A stretch of 64,000 nt of DNA from Sandaracinaceae bacterium (lineage in GTDB: Bacteria > Myxococcota_A > Polyangia > Polyangiales > JADJQN01), in contig JADJQN010000003.1 of the NCBI GenBank assembly GCA_016712745.1, positions 1,178,001 through 1,242,000 of the forward strand, given 5' to 3'. Below the pieces are notes generated by a model. It saw only the letters and a program-made list of their open reading frames with translations, was not told where the DNA came from and did not search any database. Below, in pieces: positions 45,243 to 53,446 of the stretch (positions are counted from its first letter, which is position 1; every line of letters starts with the position of its first letter). A program made the position numbers and the translations under genes.

Positions 45243-45662
45243 ATGCCCTACCGCGACATCGCGAGCCCCGCACCGCTCCTCATCGCTTGTTTACGAAACC
45301 AGGTTTTTGGCCTCGATCCGTCAACGGGCGCAATCGTTTGGGAGCACGTTAGCCAAGAGGACGCGCCACGCACCGCTCGCATCGAGGTTGGCGACGGTGT
45401 GGTATACGCGCTCTTCTTCTGCCGCCTCACCTGCCTCGACTATCTGAGCGGGCGCATGTTATGGACCGTTGCCCTGCCGGGAGCAGTCAACGCTTCGATC
45501 CTTGTTTTGTCAGATCGCATTGTTGTCACAAGCTCAGGTGAACTCCACTGCGTCACGCTGCAAGGTGTTGTGACGTGGAAACAGCCGTTCAAGGGCAAGG
45601 GTTACGGCGACTTCGCGCTCGCCGTGCCGGGCGCTTCCGTACAAGCCGATCACGCAGGTTAG
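45243..45662 (+). CDS. Short PQQ-repeat beta-propeller protein, possibly truncated
   Basis: 139 residues with two to three PQQ-type blades: VFGLDPSTGAIVWEHVS, CLDYLSGRMLWTVALPG, CVTLQGVVTWKQPFKG. A full propeller needs seven or eight blades, so this is either a stand-alone small protein or the N-terminal piece of a larger gene; no signal peptide is seen. The base pattern around its start codon has a near copy at 44118-44139. It lies in the rearranged patch between the CHAD and AgmX-like genes. Confidence 0.6.
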   Translation: MPYRDIASPAPLLIACLRNQVFGLDPSTGAIVWEHVSQEDAPRTARIEVGDGVVYALFFCRLTCLDYLSGRMLWTVALPGAVNASILVLSDRIVVTSSGELHCVTLQGVVTWKQPFKGKGYGDFALAVPGASVQADHAG

Positions 45663-45702
45663 GCCCCCACGGAGATTCACAGGCGAAACGGGCCGACGTT
45701 CT

Positions 45703-45996
45703 TCATTCAGCTGGGCTAAATACGAATGGATACTGGAATGTCACGCTTCCGCCTTCGGGACCGGGACTGGACCGCAACCCCAGCGCCAAAGAGACAACGC
45801 ACGCCGCGACGGCCTCGTTGCTAAACGTATTCTCCGCAGCGCGCGCGTTTGAAACGCTTCCATCTGTATTGACCACAAACTCGACCGTGACCTTGCCTTG
45901 CAGGGTCGCGTCGTGGCGAAGCTCGCGCTCATAGCAAGCGCCGTCGGAGACCCGCCAAGGAGAGCACAACGTGAAATCCGACTGCCATTGCCGCAT
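45703..45996 (-). CDS. AgmX/TonB-C-like domain fragment
   Basis: 97 residues matching the C-terminal AgmX/PglI-type domain found in myxobacterial gliding and envelope proteins: CYERELRHDATLQGKVTVEF, VVNTDGSVSNARAAENTFSN, EAVAACVVSLALGL and a final VTFQYPFVFSP. Full proteins carry this domain behind an FHA or membrane part that is missing here. The ATG at 45996 lies 17 bases from the only AAGGAG. In-frame codons upstream run back to the TAA of the glycosidase gene at 46006. It is most likely a fragment or a domain split off from a longer gene. Confidence 0.5.
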   Translation of the reverse strand: MRQWQSDFTLCSPWRVSDGACYERELRHDATLQGKVTVEFVVNTDGSVSNARAAENTFSNEAVAACVVSLALGLRSSPGPEGGSVTFQYPFVFSPAE

Positions 45997-46005
45997 TCGA
46001 ACGCA

Positions 46006-47190
46006 TTAGCGGCTCCTTTTGCGGCGACGCAGCAGAAGCCAGATAGCGAGCGCCACCGGTGTGATAATCACCAGCGCGTAGGCGAGCGGAAATAGTACCT
46101 CGCGAAAACGGCCGATGGGCATCGCGGGCGGCCGGGGTGTTTCGATCACCACATTGGAATGCGGCCCGGCGTCGGTAAGTAGCAAAACGCCGCCGTCGAT
46201 GGTTTCCGAGCCATGTGCCGGCGCAATAACGCCGATGTGATTCATGACTTCACGCTCGTTGCCCCGCACGAAGACCTCTTCAACACCGTCGTCGTTCAAG
46301 CGTACGTGCGAATTGGGAGGGGGCTTGGGACCGGGCAGCGGCGCCACTTGCGGCGGAGCGACATGCGTTTCATTGGTCGCGCCCAAGCCGAGGCGTGCTT
46401 CCCAGCGACCGCCACTCGGCGAGTTCACGATGCCTCCCTCAGCGTCCACGAACATCGCGCTCGAGCCGCCGCCGTCAAGATTGAGCGCTGTGTATGCCCC
46501 AAGCTCAACGAACATGCGCGAGAGCTCGTAGAGCGTCATGCCGTGGCTAAAGCCCTGGCGTCCGTCTGCGACGATCAGAATAACAGTGTGCCCATCGCGG
46601 CTCACGCCCGCCGCCGAACGCGGATGACGTCGATTGGATCCATCGAACGCGTCGAGCGCTTCGGAATCCATATGGCCGTTACGCACCAACATCGGTTGCC
46701 CACTCACAGCTTCGGAGAGGCGCGGCGCAGCGATGTTGTCCTCCACGCGCTCGCACGGGCTTATCCATGCCGTTCCATCGCGCGTCACCGCGAAGAAGCC
46801 GACCTCTTCGTCGTCAGAGCCATCAGGCCATCGCGAGCCGCCACCCGCAGTGACGCCTTGGGCCCGCTGAAACATTCCCCAAAAGCCGCCGTTCATTGCC
46901 GCAGCCAGATGGTGTTGTGTCGCGTACTCCGACACCGTTTGCCAACGCTCGGCATAGGGCGTTGCCCGAATGCGCACGCCTGGATGGGTCAGATCGATGA
47001 CCAAGGCATGAATGCTGCTTGGTGTCGTGGTTGTGCGATGCAGATATCGAACACCGGGATTCGGATCGGACCATTCGTCGGAATGCTCAGGCGAGGGCCG
47101 CGGATGTTCTTGCGCGGATACGCCGAAACTCGCGCAAACACACGAAAAGAGCGCGAGTACGACACTGCGCTGTAGGGCCCGGGTTGGCAT
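46006..47190 (-). CDS. Secreted phosphodiester glycosidase (NAGPA-like) protein, membrane-anchored
   Basis: 394 residues from ATG 47190. Signal peptide (VVLALFSCVCASFGVSAQ), a phosphodiester glycosidase domain with AAMNGGFWGMF, GVSRDGHTVILIVADGRQ and ALNLDGGGSSAMF, a Pro-rich segment, and a C-terminal transmembrane helix followed by RRRKRSR. The family includes the animal mannose-phosphate 'uncovering enzyme' and bacterial exopolysaccharide or cell-wall phosphodiesterases. The reading frame is open on to 48408 but there it runs antisense to the kinase-like gene and loses family similarity. Divergent from that gene with 114 bases between. Confidence 0.87.
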   Translation of the reverse strand: MPTRALQRSVVLALFSCVCASFGVSAQEHPRPSPEHSDEWSDPNPGVRYLHRTTTTPSSIHALVIDLTHPGVRIRATPYAERWQTVSEYATQHHLAAAMNGGFWGMFQRAQGVTAGGGSRWPDGSDDEEVGFFAVTRDGTAWISPCERVEDNIAAPRLSEAVSGQPMLVRNGHMDSEALDAFDGSNRRHPRSAAGVSRDGHTVILIVADGRQGFSHGMTLYELSRMFVELGAYTALNLDGGGSSAMFVDAEGGIVNSPSGGRWEARLGLGATNETHVAPPQVAPLPGPKPPPNSHVRLNDDGVEEVFVRGNEREVMNHIGVIAPAHGSETIDGGVLLLTDAGPHSNVVIETPRPPAMPIGRFREVLFPLAYALVIITPVALAIWLLLRRRKRSR

Positions 47191-47304
47191 GCGAAGGCGC
47201 AGTATTCGCGAAGTTCCGATGCGAACGCAACGTCCTGACCCTCTGACTCTTTGTTCACTTTTTGTGTGTGAAAGTGGACGATGGCGCTTCTTCACGGACA
47301 CACC

Positions 47305-48555
47305 ATGACGAAGCGCGCGCAAATCTTCGGCACCTATCTCGCAACGGCTACGAGTATCTGTCTGCTCTTGGGTGCTGGCGCCTGTCATGGCTGCGGCAAC
47401 AAAGCATCCGACGTGCCAGTGCGCGTTGACGCTGGACCGCGGCGTGACGCAGGACATGATGCAGGACCCGATCTCGGTCCTCCTGACAGTGGTGCGGAAG
47501 ACCCACAGATTGTCCGCGGTCTTCGCGGCGGAGGATCGTTCTTCGAGCGACCCGATGGCGACGTACGTGAGCGCCTCGCGAGTCTCGATCTTGCCCACGT
47601 CGAACGCGGCTACGGCGGACGAAGCGTTGCGTTCAAAATCCGTCTCTCCGACGGCACGCAGGGCTACTACAAACCCAATCAACGATTTTCCGCCGCGCAC
47701 TGGTGGTCGGAGGTTGCCTCCTATCATCTCGATCGCGAGCTTCGCCTCGGTCGCGTTCCTCCGGTTGTAAGCCGACGCCTGCGCTGGGACGTCTTGCGCC
47801 GCAGCGCTCCGAGCGATGAGCGTTTCAGTGAAGTCATCGTCGAGGAGGACGGAACCATGTGCGGGTCCTTCTCGTACTGGATCCCCGACCGCCTCTCGCC
47901 CGTTCATCTTCCCAGCGGCTGGGAGCGCTGGCTGCGCGTGGCGGGTCACTACGGCACTACGACCCCGTTTCAGCGCCCGCGCGAATACGTCGCTGCGTTG
48001 CACGGCGGTCATTTTCCCGAAGACGCCGGGCCACTCGATCCTAACGCAGCGGCAGTCGCGCCTTCGCCCCCTCCGTCGGTACCCGTAGCCGGCCAAAGCC
48101 CTGTAGCAAACGACGAAGCCAATCAAACGGACGTCTCGCATGCTGCGGCCGAGCCCGACCGTCGCGATCGTGACGCCGAACTCTCCGATCTCGTTGTCTT
48201 CGATTTCCTCACGCAGAACACCGATCGCTGGGGCGGCGGAAACGCCAACGTGCTCACGCGCGGCGGCGGAGCCATCGTCTTCCTCGACAATGCCGCAGGC
48301 TTTCCGCAGCGTGGTCCCGCCCGCATCGGTCTGATGGACGCCCGCCTTCGCGTCGTGCAGCGTTTCCGCGGGCGAACCCTCGCCGCATTGCGCGCATTCG
48401 ATATCCACGCCCTGGAACGTCGAATGCGTGCCGAGCCTTGCGCCCCAATCCTCGACTCAGCCCAACTATCGGCGCTCGACGAACGAAGGCGCGCCGTGCT
48501 TCAGCGTGCAGCCGAGATGCAGCAGCAGTACGGCGACGCCGCGATCCCGTGGTGA
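47305..48555 (+). CDS. Fam20C/CotH-like kinase-fold lipoprotein
   Basis: 416 residues. Signal and lipobox LLLGAGAC, Asp/Gly/Pro linker (about 38-65), then a kinase-like fold: VAFKIRLSDGTQGYYKP (Lys123), a glutamate in WWSEVASYHLDRELRLG (Glu136), an Ala/Pro/Asp-rich insert at about 235-295, catalytic segment FDFLTQNTDRWGGGNANVL (Asp307), and metal-site IVFLDNAAGF (Asp328). These match Fam20C/Four-jointed and CotH secreted kinases, not ordinary kinases. ATG 47305 gives the best signal; one at 47281 is in frame. Export implies phosphorylation of proteins or sugars outside the cytoplasm, if active. Family call is by motif, moderate confidence. Confidence 0.66.
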   Translation: MTKRAQIFGTYLATATSICLLLGAGACHGCGNKASDVPVRVDAGPRRDAGHDAGPDLGPPDSGAEDPQIVRGLRGGGSFFERPDGDVRERLASLDLAHVERGYGGRSVAFKIRLSDGTQGYYKPNQRFSAAHWWSEVASYHLDRELRLGRVPPVVSRRLRWDVLRRSAPSDERFSEVIVEEDGTMCGSFSYWIPDRLSPVHLPSGWERWLRVAGHYGTTTPFQRPREYVAALHGGHFPEDAGPLDPNAAAVAPSPPPSVPVAGQSPVANDEANQTDVSHAAAEPDRRDRDAELSDLVVFDFLTQNTDRWGGGNANVLTRGGGAIVFLDNAAGFPQRGPARIGLMDARLRVVQRFRGRTLAALRAFDIHALERRMRAEPCAPILDSAQLSALDERRRAVLQRAAEMQQQYGDAAIPW

Positions 48556-48559
48556 ACGC

Positions 48560-48787
48560 TTAATGCGCCGGTGTCTTTACGACGAGGTCCATCCCGCACA
48601 CCGGGCAATGGCCAGGTCCGTGCTGCGTATAGGGTCCTGATTCGCCGGGTTTTACGCAGTGCATCGGACATTCGTAGACGGCATTCGGATCGGCGGGGTG
48701 TGCACCATTGCCGTCGGCATTCGCGTGATCACACGAGACAGAGGCGAAAGTCAGAACGAGCGCGATAAAAAACGTACGCAGTGCCAT
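48560..48787 (-). CDS. Small heavy-metal-binding-domain lipoprotein
   Basis: 75 residues from ATG 48787: lipoprotein signal (ALVLTFASVSC), a His/Asp/Ala linker, and a zinc-ribbon-like module YECPMHCVKPGESGP...GHCPVCGMDL. This CPMH...CPxCGM module is found at the N-terminus of copper efflux proteins and CopZ/CusF-related lipoproteins, where it binds heavy metals. No metal efflux genes are adjacent. The upstream ATG at 48823 would displace the signal peptide. Confidence 0.77.
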   Translation of the reverse strand: MALRTFFIALVLTFASVSCDHANADGNGAHPADPNAVYECPMHCVKPGESGPYTQHGPGHCPVCGMDLVVKTPAH

Positions 48788-48869
48788 GCCCAACGCTTTG
48801 CCATAACAGACGGGGATCAGCAATCGCCGAGTGGCCCCGGCGACGACGTGTGCTAAGTCCGGCCCGGCT

Positions 48870-49151
48870 ATGACTTCGGTTCTCGTGCACTACAATTTCG
48901 AAGAGGATGACGACACCCTCAATATGACGCGCGCTTCGCTTGCCTTGGCGCAGTCCGATATGGCGTCGTCTGGCGAGGGCGCAGGGCCGCCAGCCCTGCC
49001 GTTCCTCTTGCGCAAGGTGCGCCACGAGGACTGGCTCGACAAGCTCCCTTGGGCCACACGCGATGTTCTAGAACGGGCGGCCCGCGCCACGCCCGAGAAG
49101 TGGAATGGCAGCGAACGCATCCCTGGCGCCATCGCTCTGCCGATTAACTAA
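48870..49151 (+). CDS. Hypothetical protein
   Basis: 93 residues, soluble and acidic at the N-terminus (LVHYNFEEDDDTLN), then Ala/Ser/Gly-rich and finally basic/aromatic (PFLLRKVRHEDWLDKLPW). No recognised domain. ATG 48870 is preceded by weak purines only. The amino-acid balance is normal for a protein, and the gene fits between two others without overlap, but independent evidence is lacking. Confidence 0.48.
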   Translation: MTSVLVHYNFEEDDDTLNMTRASLALAQSDMASSGEGAGPPALPFLLRKVRHEDWLDKLPWATRDVLERAARATPEKWNGSERIPGAIALPIN

Positions 49152-49156
49152 CCTGT

Positions 49157-50962
49157 TTAGTGAAGCTCGACACGCACGGCGTCAGGGTCTGTTGGGTCGG
49201 GTCGCGCCTCGCTTTGACGCACGAGCCCGAGATAGAGGCCTCGCTCGCGAATGCGCGCCGTTTCCACGTCGGTTAGCGCGTGCGTCGAACGAACTCTATC
49301 GCCCCGCTCCAACAGAGCGGGTGACAAGACTCCATTGAACAATAGGTCGATGCGATGTGGCTTTGGGTCGGCGCCGACGCGAAGACCTAAATCTGACGCG
49401 CATGCGGAACGCGCCACGAAGTCGACCTCCAAAGAATGATCACGAAGGCGCGCACTCAGCAACGAAAGGCACGCCGTGAGTGGGGTTCCTTCATTCGGAT
49501 CTGCGTCGCCCACGCGATAGCGTGCAACGTATCCACTGCGGCCGACGCTCGCTCGACGCGTCAAGATGTACCCGCCTTCAACCACGAGAACTTCCTGAGT
49601 CCTTCGCCCTAGCCAATCCCGAACGAACGGCTCTTCCGTAGCGCGCAGAACATCGCCGCGATGCTCGAGCCGCTGGCGATGGGAAACGTCGAGCACCGTG
49701 TAGCTCACCCCGCGCTCGGGCGGAGGCGCGCGATGAATGAATCTCCGTTCTGCGAGGTGCGGCAAGAGTGCGTCGGGCGCCTGCACACTCACCTCGTCCG
49801 GGATCTGCGCAACCACGGCGCGCGCGGCTCGCGAACCGTCGTCCTCTTGAAATGCGGGCAATGGACAGTCGCGAGAAAGCCAAGTTCCCCCCGCGAAAAC
49901 ATGGGCAATAAGCACCGGCACGCAAAACGCTACGGCAAAATCTTTCGCTCTTGGCGTCCGCAGCAGGCGGTCCGCTCCGTCGAGTGCCGCAGCCACCAGA
50001 AAGGGAACCGCTGGCGTCAGGTAGTGCGATGCGAGCTCGGTCGTCGTTGGAAACTGCGAGAAGAGATTGATCGCGAGGATCGGCAGCGTGGGCAATAGAA
50101 AGCGAAAGCCCAAGAGCGGCAGCAGCAGGCCGAGCGGCAAAAGTATCTTCGGCAGATAGAGCAAACGCTCCTGCGTCATCAGATGCGTCACGAGCGCCAG
50201 TGGGTGGCGCACCAAATACCAGGCCGCCTGAGGCACGGTGTTTCCCCACGCGCCAAAATGCAAAACCATCGACCCCTGCGGCGGCGCGAAGATCGGATGC
50301 AGTACCAAGGCAAAAACCAAGAAGTAGAAGACCGAACCGACTAGGACGCGACGGCCCATCTTCTTCATCGCGGGAGCAACGCCGGGATCTGAAACGCGCA
50401 TGGCCATCGCACCCGCGATCGCCGTTACCAGCGCGAGATCTTCGCGGCACAAAAGAACACCAATCACCGACCAGCCGATACGTCGGGCGTCTTTGCGGTC
50501 GAGCGCGTCTGCCAAAAACGCGAGCGGCACGATGGCGAGCGTTCCCGGATGAAACTCGAACGCCAAAACGTGCCCAAGATTCGGATAAAAGAGCCAGAGA
50601 AACGCCCCCAAAACCGCGCCTTTCGGCCCGAATCGGCGCTCACCCATCTGCGCCAGAGGCCACAGCGCGATGCCATACGCGAGCGCCTGCACGCTCAGCA
50701 GTGTTCGCACGGTTCCAAACAGCGAGCCCAAGGCACCGAGGGGGATGAGCACTGCGGATAAATGTAGGCCCAGCACATGGCCGCCCACGATCGAATCGTA
50801 GACTTGCAGATGGACCAGCCCCCAGGCGATACGCGCGTAGAACGCGAGATCGAACGTACGGTTGTGAAAGGTTGCGTAACGCTGCCAGGCGAGCATGAAC
50901 AGCATCGCGGAGAGCAGACTGCCAACCGTGGCAATGAGTAGATACGCGCGACGCTGCGTCAT
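49157..50962 (-). CDS. DUF2079 multi-pass membrane protein
   Basis: 601 residues with an N-terminal helix, then the DUF2079 pattern (FHNRTFDLAFYARIAWGL, GGHVLGLHLSAVLIPLGALG, LGHVLAFEFHPGTLAIVPLA), about ten transmembrane segments up to residue 350 and a C-terminal soluble domain with Arg/Asp-rich strands. The family is related in layout to GT-C glycosyltransferases and mannosyltransferases (acidic residue in the first external loop), suggesting a lipid-linked sugar transferase, but the activity is unproven. It directly follows the pseudo-receiver/PilZ gene (3-base gap), so they share a transcript. Confidence 0.86.
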   Translation of the reverse strand: MTQRRAYLLIATVGSLLSAMLFMLAWQRYATFHNRTFDLAFYARIAWGLVHLQVYDSIVGGHVLGLHLSAVLIPLGALGSLFGTVRTLLSVQALAYGIALWPLAQMGERRFGPKGAVLGAFLWLFYPNLGHVLAFEFHPGTLAIVPLAFLADALDRKDARRIGWSVIGVLLCREDLALVTAIAGAMAMRVSDPGVAPAMKKMGRRVLVGSVFYFLVFALVLHPIFAPPQGSMVLHFGAWGNTVPQAAWYLVRHPLALVTHLMTQERLLYLPKILLPLGLLLPLLGFRFLLPTLPILAINLFSQFPTTTELASHYLTPAVPFLVAAALDGADRLLRTPRAKDFAVAFCVPVLIAHVFAGGTWLSRDCPLPAFQEDDGSRAARAVVAQIPDEVSVQAPDALLPHLAERRFIHRAPPPERGVSYTVLDVSHRQRLEHRGDVLRATEEPFVRDWLGRRTQEVLVVEGGYILTRRASVGRSGYVARYRVGDADPNEGTPLTACLSLLSARLRDHSLEVDFVARSACASDLGLRVGADPKPHRIDLLFNGVLSPALLERGDRVRSTHALTDVETARIRERGLYLGLVRQSEARPDPTDPDAVRVELH

Positions 50963-50965
50963 GAA

Positions 50966-52093
50966 CTAAGGCAGCGCTGTGTGGCGATTAGCGCGCAGCT
51001 CATCGTACGCCACGTGATATTCAACGAGGTCCTCAGGCGGGCACGCCGCTTCATTAAGGCGAACACCAAAGCCTGCCGGCGTAGCCCCGCCCACGCCGCC
51101 GGATGGCGGCCTACGCCATACAACGTCCGCCCGAAGGTGAAGCGCGCGATCGCGACCAGGCGGCATCATCTCGACCCAAACCCGATCTGCGTTGGGCGGC
51201 GGGTCGAACGTCCGCACGTAGATGCCTTCGCGGCTGATGTTGTAGGTGTAGCCGTAGACCGGCCGAATCTCGCCGGCCGTTCGAAAGCCACACAAGGTCC
51301 CATGCAAATAGCGGGGTGATTGACGCACTTCTGCGGTGCGCGCTGACAAAAGCTCATTCGCGAGAAACATCAGATCGTCGGGGGGTGCAGACTCAGATGC
51401 GACTTCAATTCCGGTCGTTTGCGCGCCGAGCGCGGTGAGCCTGGCGAGCTGATCTGGCGCCGTGAGAAGTACAAACGGCAAATCCTGTTCGTGAACCGAT
51501 TCGCGTATCCCGTTCACCACGTCCAGAATCTTGCCGTCGGCGATCGACGACCCCGCAACGACGATCTGAGGAACCGGCGCATGTGTGGCGATTGTCCTGA
51601 GCTCCTCGCCCAAAGCGGCGAATGAAACGTCAAAGCCCATTTGCCGCAATCCCCGTCCCAGCACCTGGCGACGTCCCCGATCGCGATGCGCAACAATCGC
51701 GCGACCTTGCACGGGCTTTGCTCCAACGGTCGGATCGAGCTCTGCGACCGCCGCGGCGCGGCGCGTATAGCTCCCAACGTCGCCTGCGCAAATCACGTCG
51801 TCGGCGCCCCAGTGATGGGCGTCCACGTAGCTGCGCTGCGAGATGTAATTCACAACCGCGATCACCGGCACCGAAAATAGTTTCGGATCTCCGCGCATCC
51901 ACGCAATGAATTGCGAAGCTGCTTCGTCATCCGTCTTCAAGAACAGGCATTGCGGTGCATCGCCATGCGGAAGCGTCGCCTTGGCCACCTCAGCGTTGTC
52001 ATGAAAAACCCCGCGCACTTGGCTGCGTGACAGCGCGAGTGAAATCATGTCGACTTCATGCGACGGAAATGCTCCAACGACAGCGACGGACAT
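50966..52093 (-). CDS. Double pseudo-receiver plus PilZ-domain protein
   Basis: 375 residues from ATG 52093, preceded by GGAGG. Two CheY-like alpha/beta domains (about 1-125 and 130-245) are recognisable by their hydrophobic strands (VPVIAVVNYISQRSYV; QDLPFVLLTAPDQLA) but both lack the phosphoacceptor Asp: strand 3 ends read CLFLKTDD and IVVAGSS. A C-terminal PilZ domain follows (about 260-355) with RQSPR matching RxxxR and NISREGIYVR matching [DN]xSxxG, the cyclic-di-GMP-binding residues. Likely a c-di-GMP effector, translationally close to the DUF2079 membrane protein downstream. Confidence 0.76.
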   Translation of the reverse strand: MSVAVVGAFPSHEVDMISLALSRSQVRGVFHDNAEVAKATLPHGDAPQCLFLKTDDEAASQFIAWMRGDPKLFSVPVIAVVNYISQRSYVDAHHWGADDVICAGDVGSYTRRAAAVAELDPTVGAKPVQGRAIVAHRDRGRRQVLGRGLRQMGFDVSFAALGEELRTIATHAPVPQIVVAGSSIADGKILDVVNGIRESVHEQDLPFVLLTAPDQLARLTALGAQTTGIEVASESAPPDDLMFLANELLSARTAEVRQSPRYLHGTLCGFRTAGEIRPVYGYTYNISREGIYVRTFDPPPNADRVWVEMMPPGRDRALHLRADVVWRRPPSGGVGGATPAGFGVRLNEAACPPEDLVEYHVAYDELRANRHTALP

Positions 52094-52219
52094 GGCACCT
52101 CCGAACAACCCTAACGCACGTAGGCCCGAGCTTTCCTCAAACTGCGGGCGAAAAGCACGTTTAATTGTGTTTCGCGCTGTTTTTATTCGCGGCCGCGAGC
52201 GCCGAAAGACTTTGGCCAC

Positions 52220-52843
52220 ATGAAAACGCGCGGTCTGTACGCCATCGTCGATCCGGCACATCTTGGTGCGCATAGCGCACTTGATCTCACACGAAAGGTG
52301 CTGCGCGGCGGCTGCGCTGCCCTTCAACTTCGAGCGAAGAACCTTTCGGATCGCGAGCGGCTCGACCTCGCGCGTGCGATGCGCGCGCTATGCAAAGAGC
52401 ACGATGTCCCGTTTGTCATGAACGATCGCCTCGACCTCGCACTCCTGGCGGGTGCTGACGGTGTGCACCTCGGCCAGGACGACCTGCCTCTTTTGGAGGC
52501 GCGTACGCTCGCACCCTCGATGTGGATTGGGATCTCCACGCACTCGCTTGCGCAAGCCAAAGCCGCCGCGCGAGATGGCGCCGACATCATTGGCTACGGT
52601 CCAGTATTCACGACCGCTAGCAAAGACAAACCGGATCCGGTGGTTGGCCTGCCGGCGCTTAGAGAAGTCGTGCGCGCGGTTTCGATTCCCGTGGTTGCAA
52701 TTGGCGGGATAACTGTCGAGAGGGTTCCGGAGGTCGTCAAAACGGGTGTTCCATACCTCGCTGTAATCAGCGCGCTGAGCGCGAGCACGACTCCTGATCT
52801 CGTGGCCAAGAGCATTCACGCGCAGATCGCGGCGCCCCCATGA
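52220..52843 (+). CDS. thiE: Thiamine-phosphate synthase
   Basis: Joins the hydroxymethylpyrimidine and thiazole moieties into thiamine monophosphate. 207 residues. Conserved LYAIVDP, LRAKNLSDRERLDLARAM, FVMNDRLDLALLAGADGVHLGQDDLP, GISTHSLAQAKAAARDGADIIGYGPVF and VVAIGGITVERVPEV with the phosphate-binding GG. All the usual residues appear present. No TPP riboswitch-like sequence is evident in the 126-base leader. The stop overlaps the next gene (ATGA). Confidence 0.95.
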   Translation: MKTRGLYAIVDPAHLGAHSALDLTRKVLRGGCAALQLRAKNLSDRERLDLARAMRALCKEHDVPFVMNDRLDLALLAGADGVHLGQDDLPLLEARTLAPSMWIGISTHSLAQAKAAARDGADIIGYGPVFTTASKDKPDPVVGLPALREVVRAVSIPVVAIGGITVERVPEVVKTGVPYLAVISALSASTTPDLVAKSIHAQIAAPP

Positions 52844-53412
52844 TCATCGAAATCGCTCTGGTCACGGGCGTTGTCGCTGCAGCGGGCGCGCTCACCGCAG
52901 CGCTGCGACGCCGCAAGCGCCCGCCCAGAGCCACGGCGCGGAATGGAGCGAATCGCGGGCTTCGTGTTGGGGACGTGCTTCTGCATCAAAACTCCGAGGT
53001 CTGGCTTGCGGGCTCGGTCACGCTCGACGAAGACGGCTTCGCGCTGGCTCTCTTCCGCTGTCCCGGCAATCCGTTCGCCGAATGGGTAGCCATCACCGAC
53101 CGCACCGCCAAGGAAATCTTCTTCTTGAAAACCAACACGGCACTTGGCGACGGCGGGCCTGCCGACACCATCCGTGTGGGCGAGCTCGAGCTGCGAATCG
53201 CTCGCCGAGGCCAAGCAACCCTAGCGCTCGATGGCGAGGAGCTTCCCCAGCTCGGCTTGCGCGCGCGCTATACGGTGTGGCGCGGCATCAGTGGTCAGTT
53301 GGCGCTTGCGCTGGACACCGACACAAACGCGCGCTTGGCACTCGCGGGCGAACGCATCGACGGGTCAATGCTCGATCTTCTACCTGGGGGAGATATCCCG
53401 CGCGACGTCTGA
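52840..53412 (+). CDS. DUF4178-like hypothetical protein with N-terminal helix
   Basis: 190 residues. One hydrophobic N-terminal segment (about 2-20) followed by RRRKRPP, so an inward-anchored protein, and a beta-rich domain with LRVGDVLLHQNSEVWLAGSV and FALALFRCPGNPFAEW, resembling DUF4178. Function unknown. It is coupled to thiE by a four-base overlap, though no link to thiamine is apparent. It converges with the Fic-like gene, 34 bases away. Confidence 0.55.
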   Translation: MIIEIALVTGVVAAAGALTAALRRRKRPPRATARNGANRGLRVGDVLLHQNSEVWLAGSVTLDEDGFALALFRCPGNPFAEWVAITDRTAKEIFFLKTNTALGDGGPADTIRVGELELRIARRGQATLALDGEELPQLGLRARYTVWRGISGQLALALDTDTNARLALAGERIDGSMLDLLPGGDIPRDV

Positions 53413-53446
53413 GCTGGCACTCGACAACACGCGCCAGGCGCTGCGG

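Noticed and set aside
47191..48408. Long minus-strand extension of the glycosidase reading frame
   Set aside because: It is antisense to the kinase-like lipoprotein gene, has no family similarity, and its removal leaves a proper signal peptide at the glycosidase N-terminus.
52094..52219. Leader of thiE checked for a TPP riboswitch
   Set aside because: No thi-box elements such as CTGAGA or the conserved pyrophosphate-binding segment are visible.
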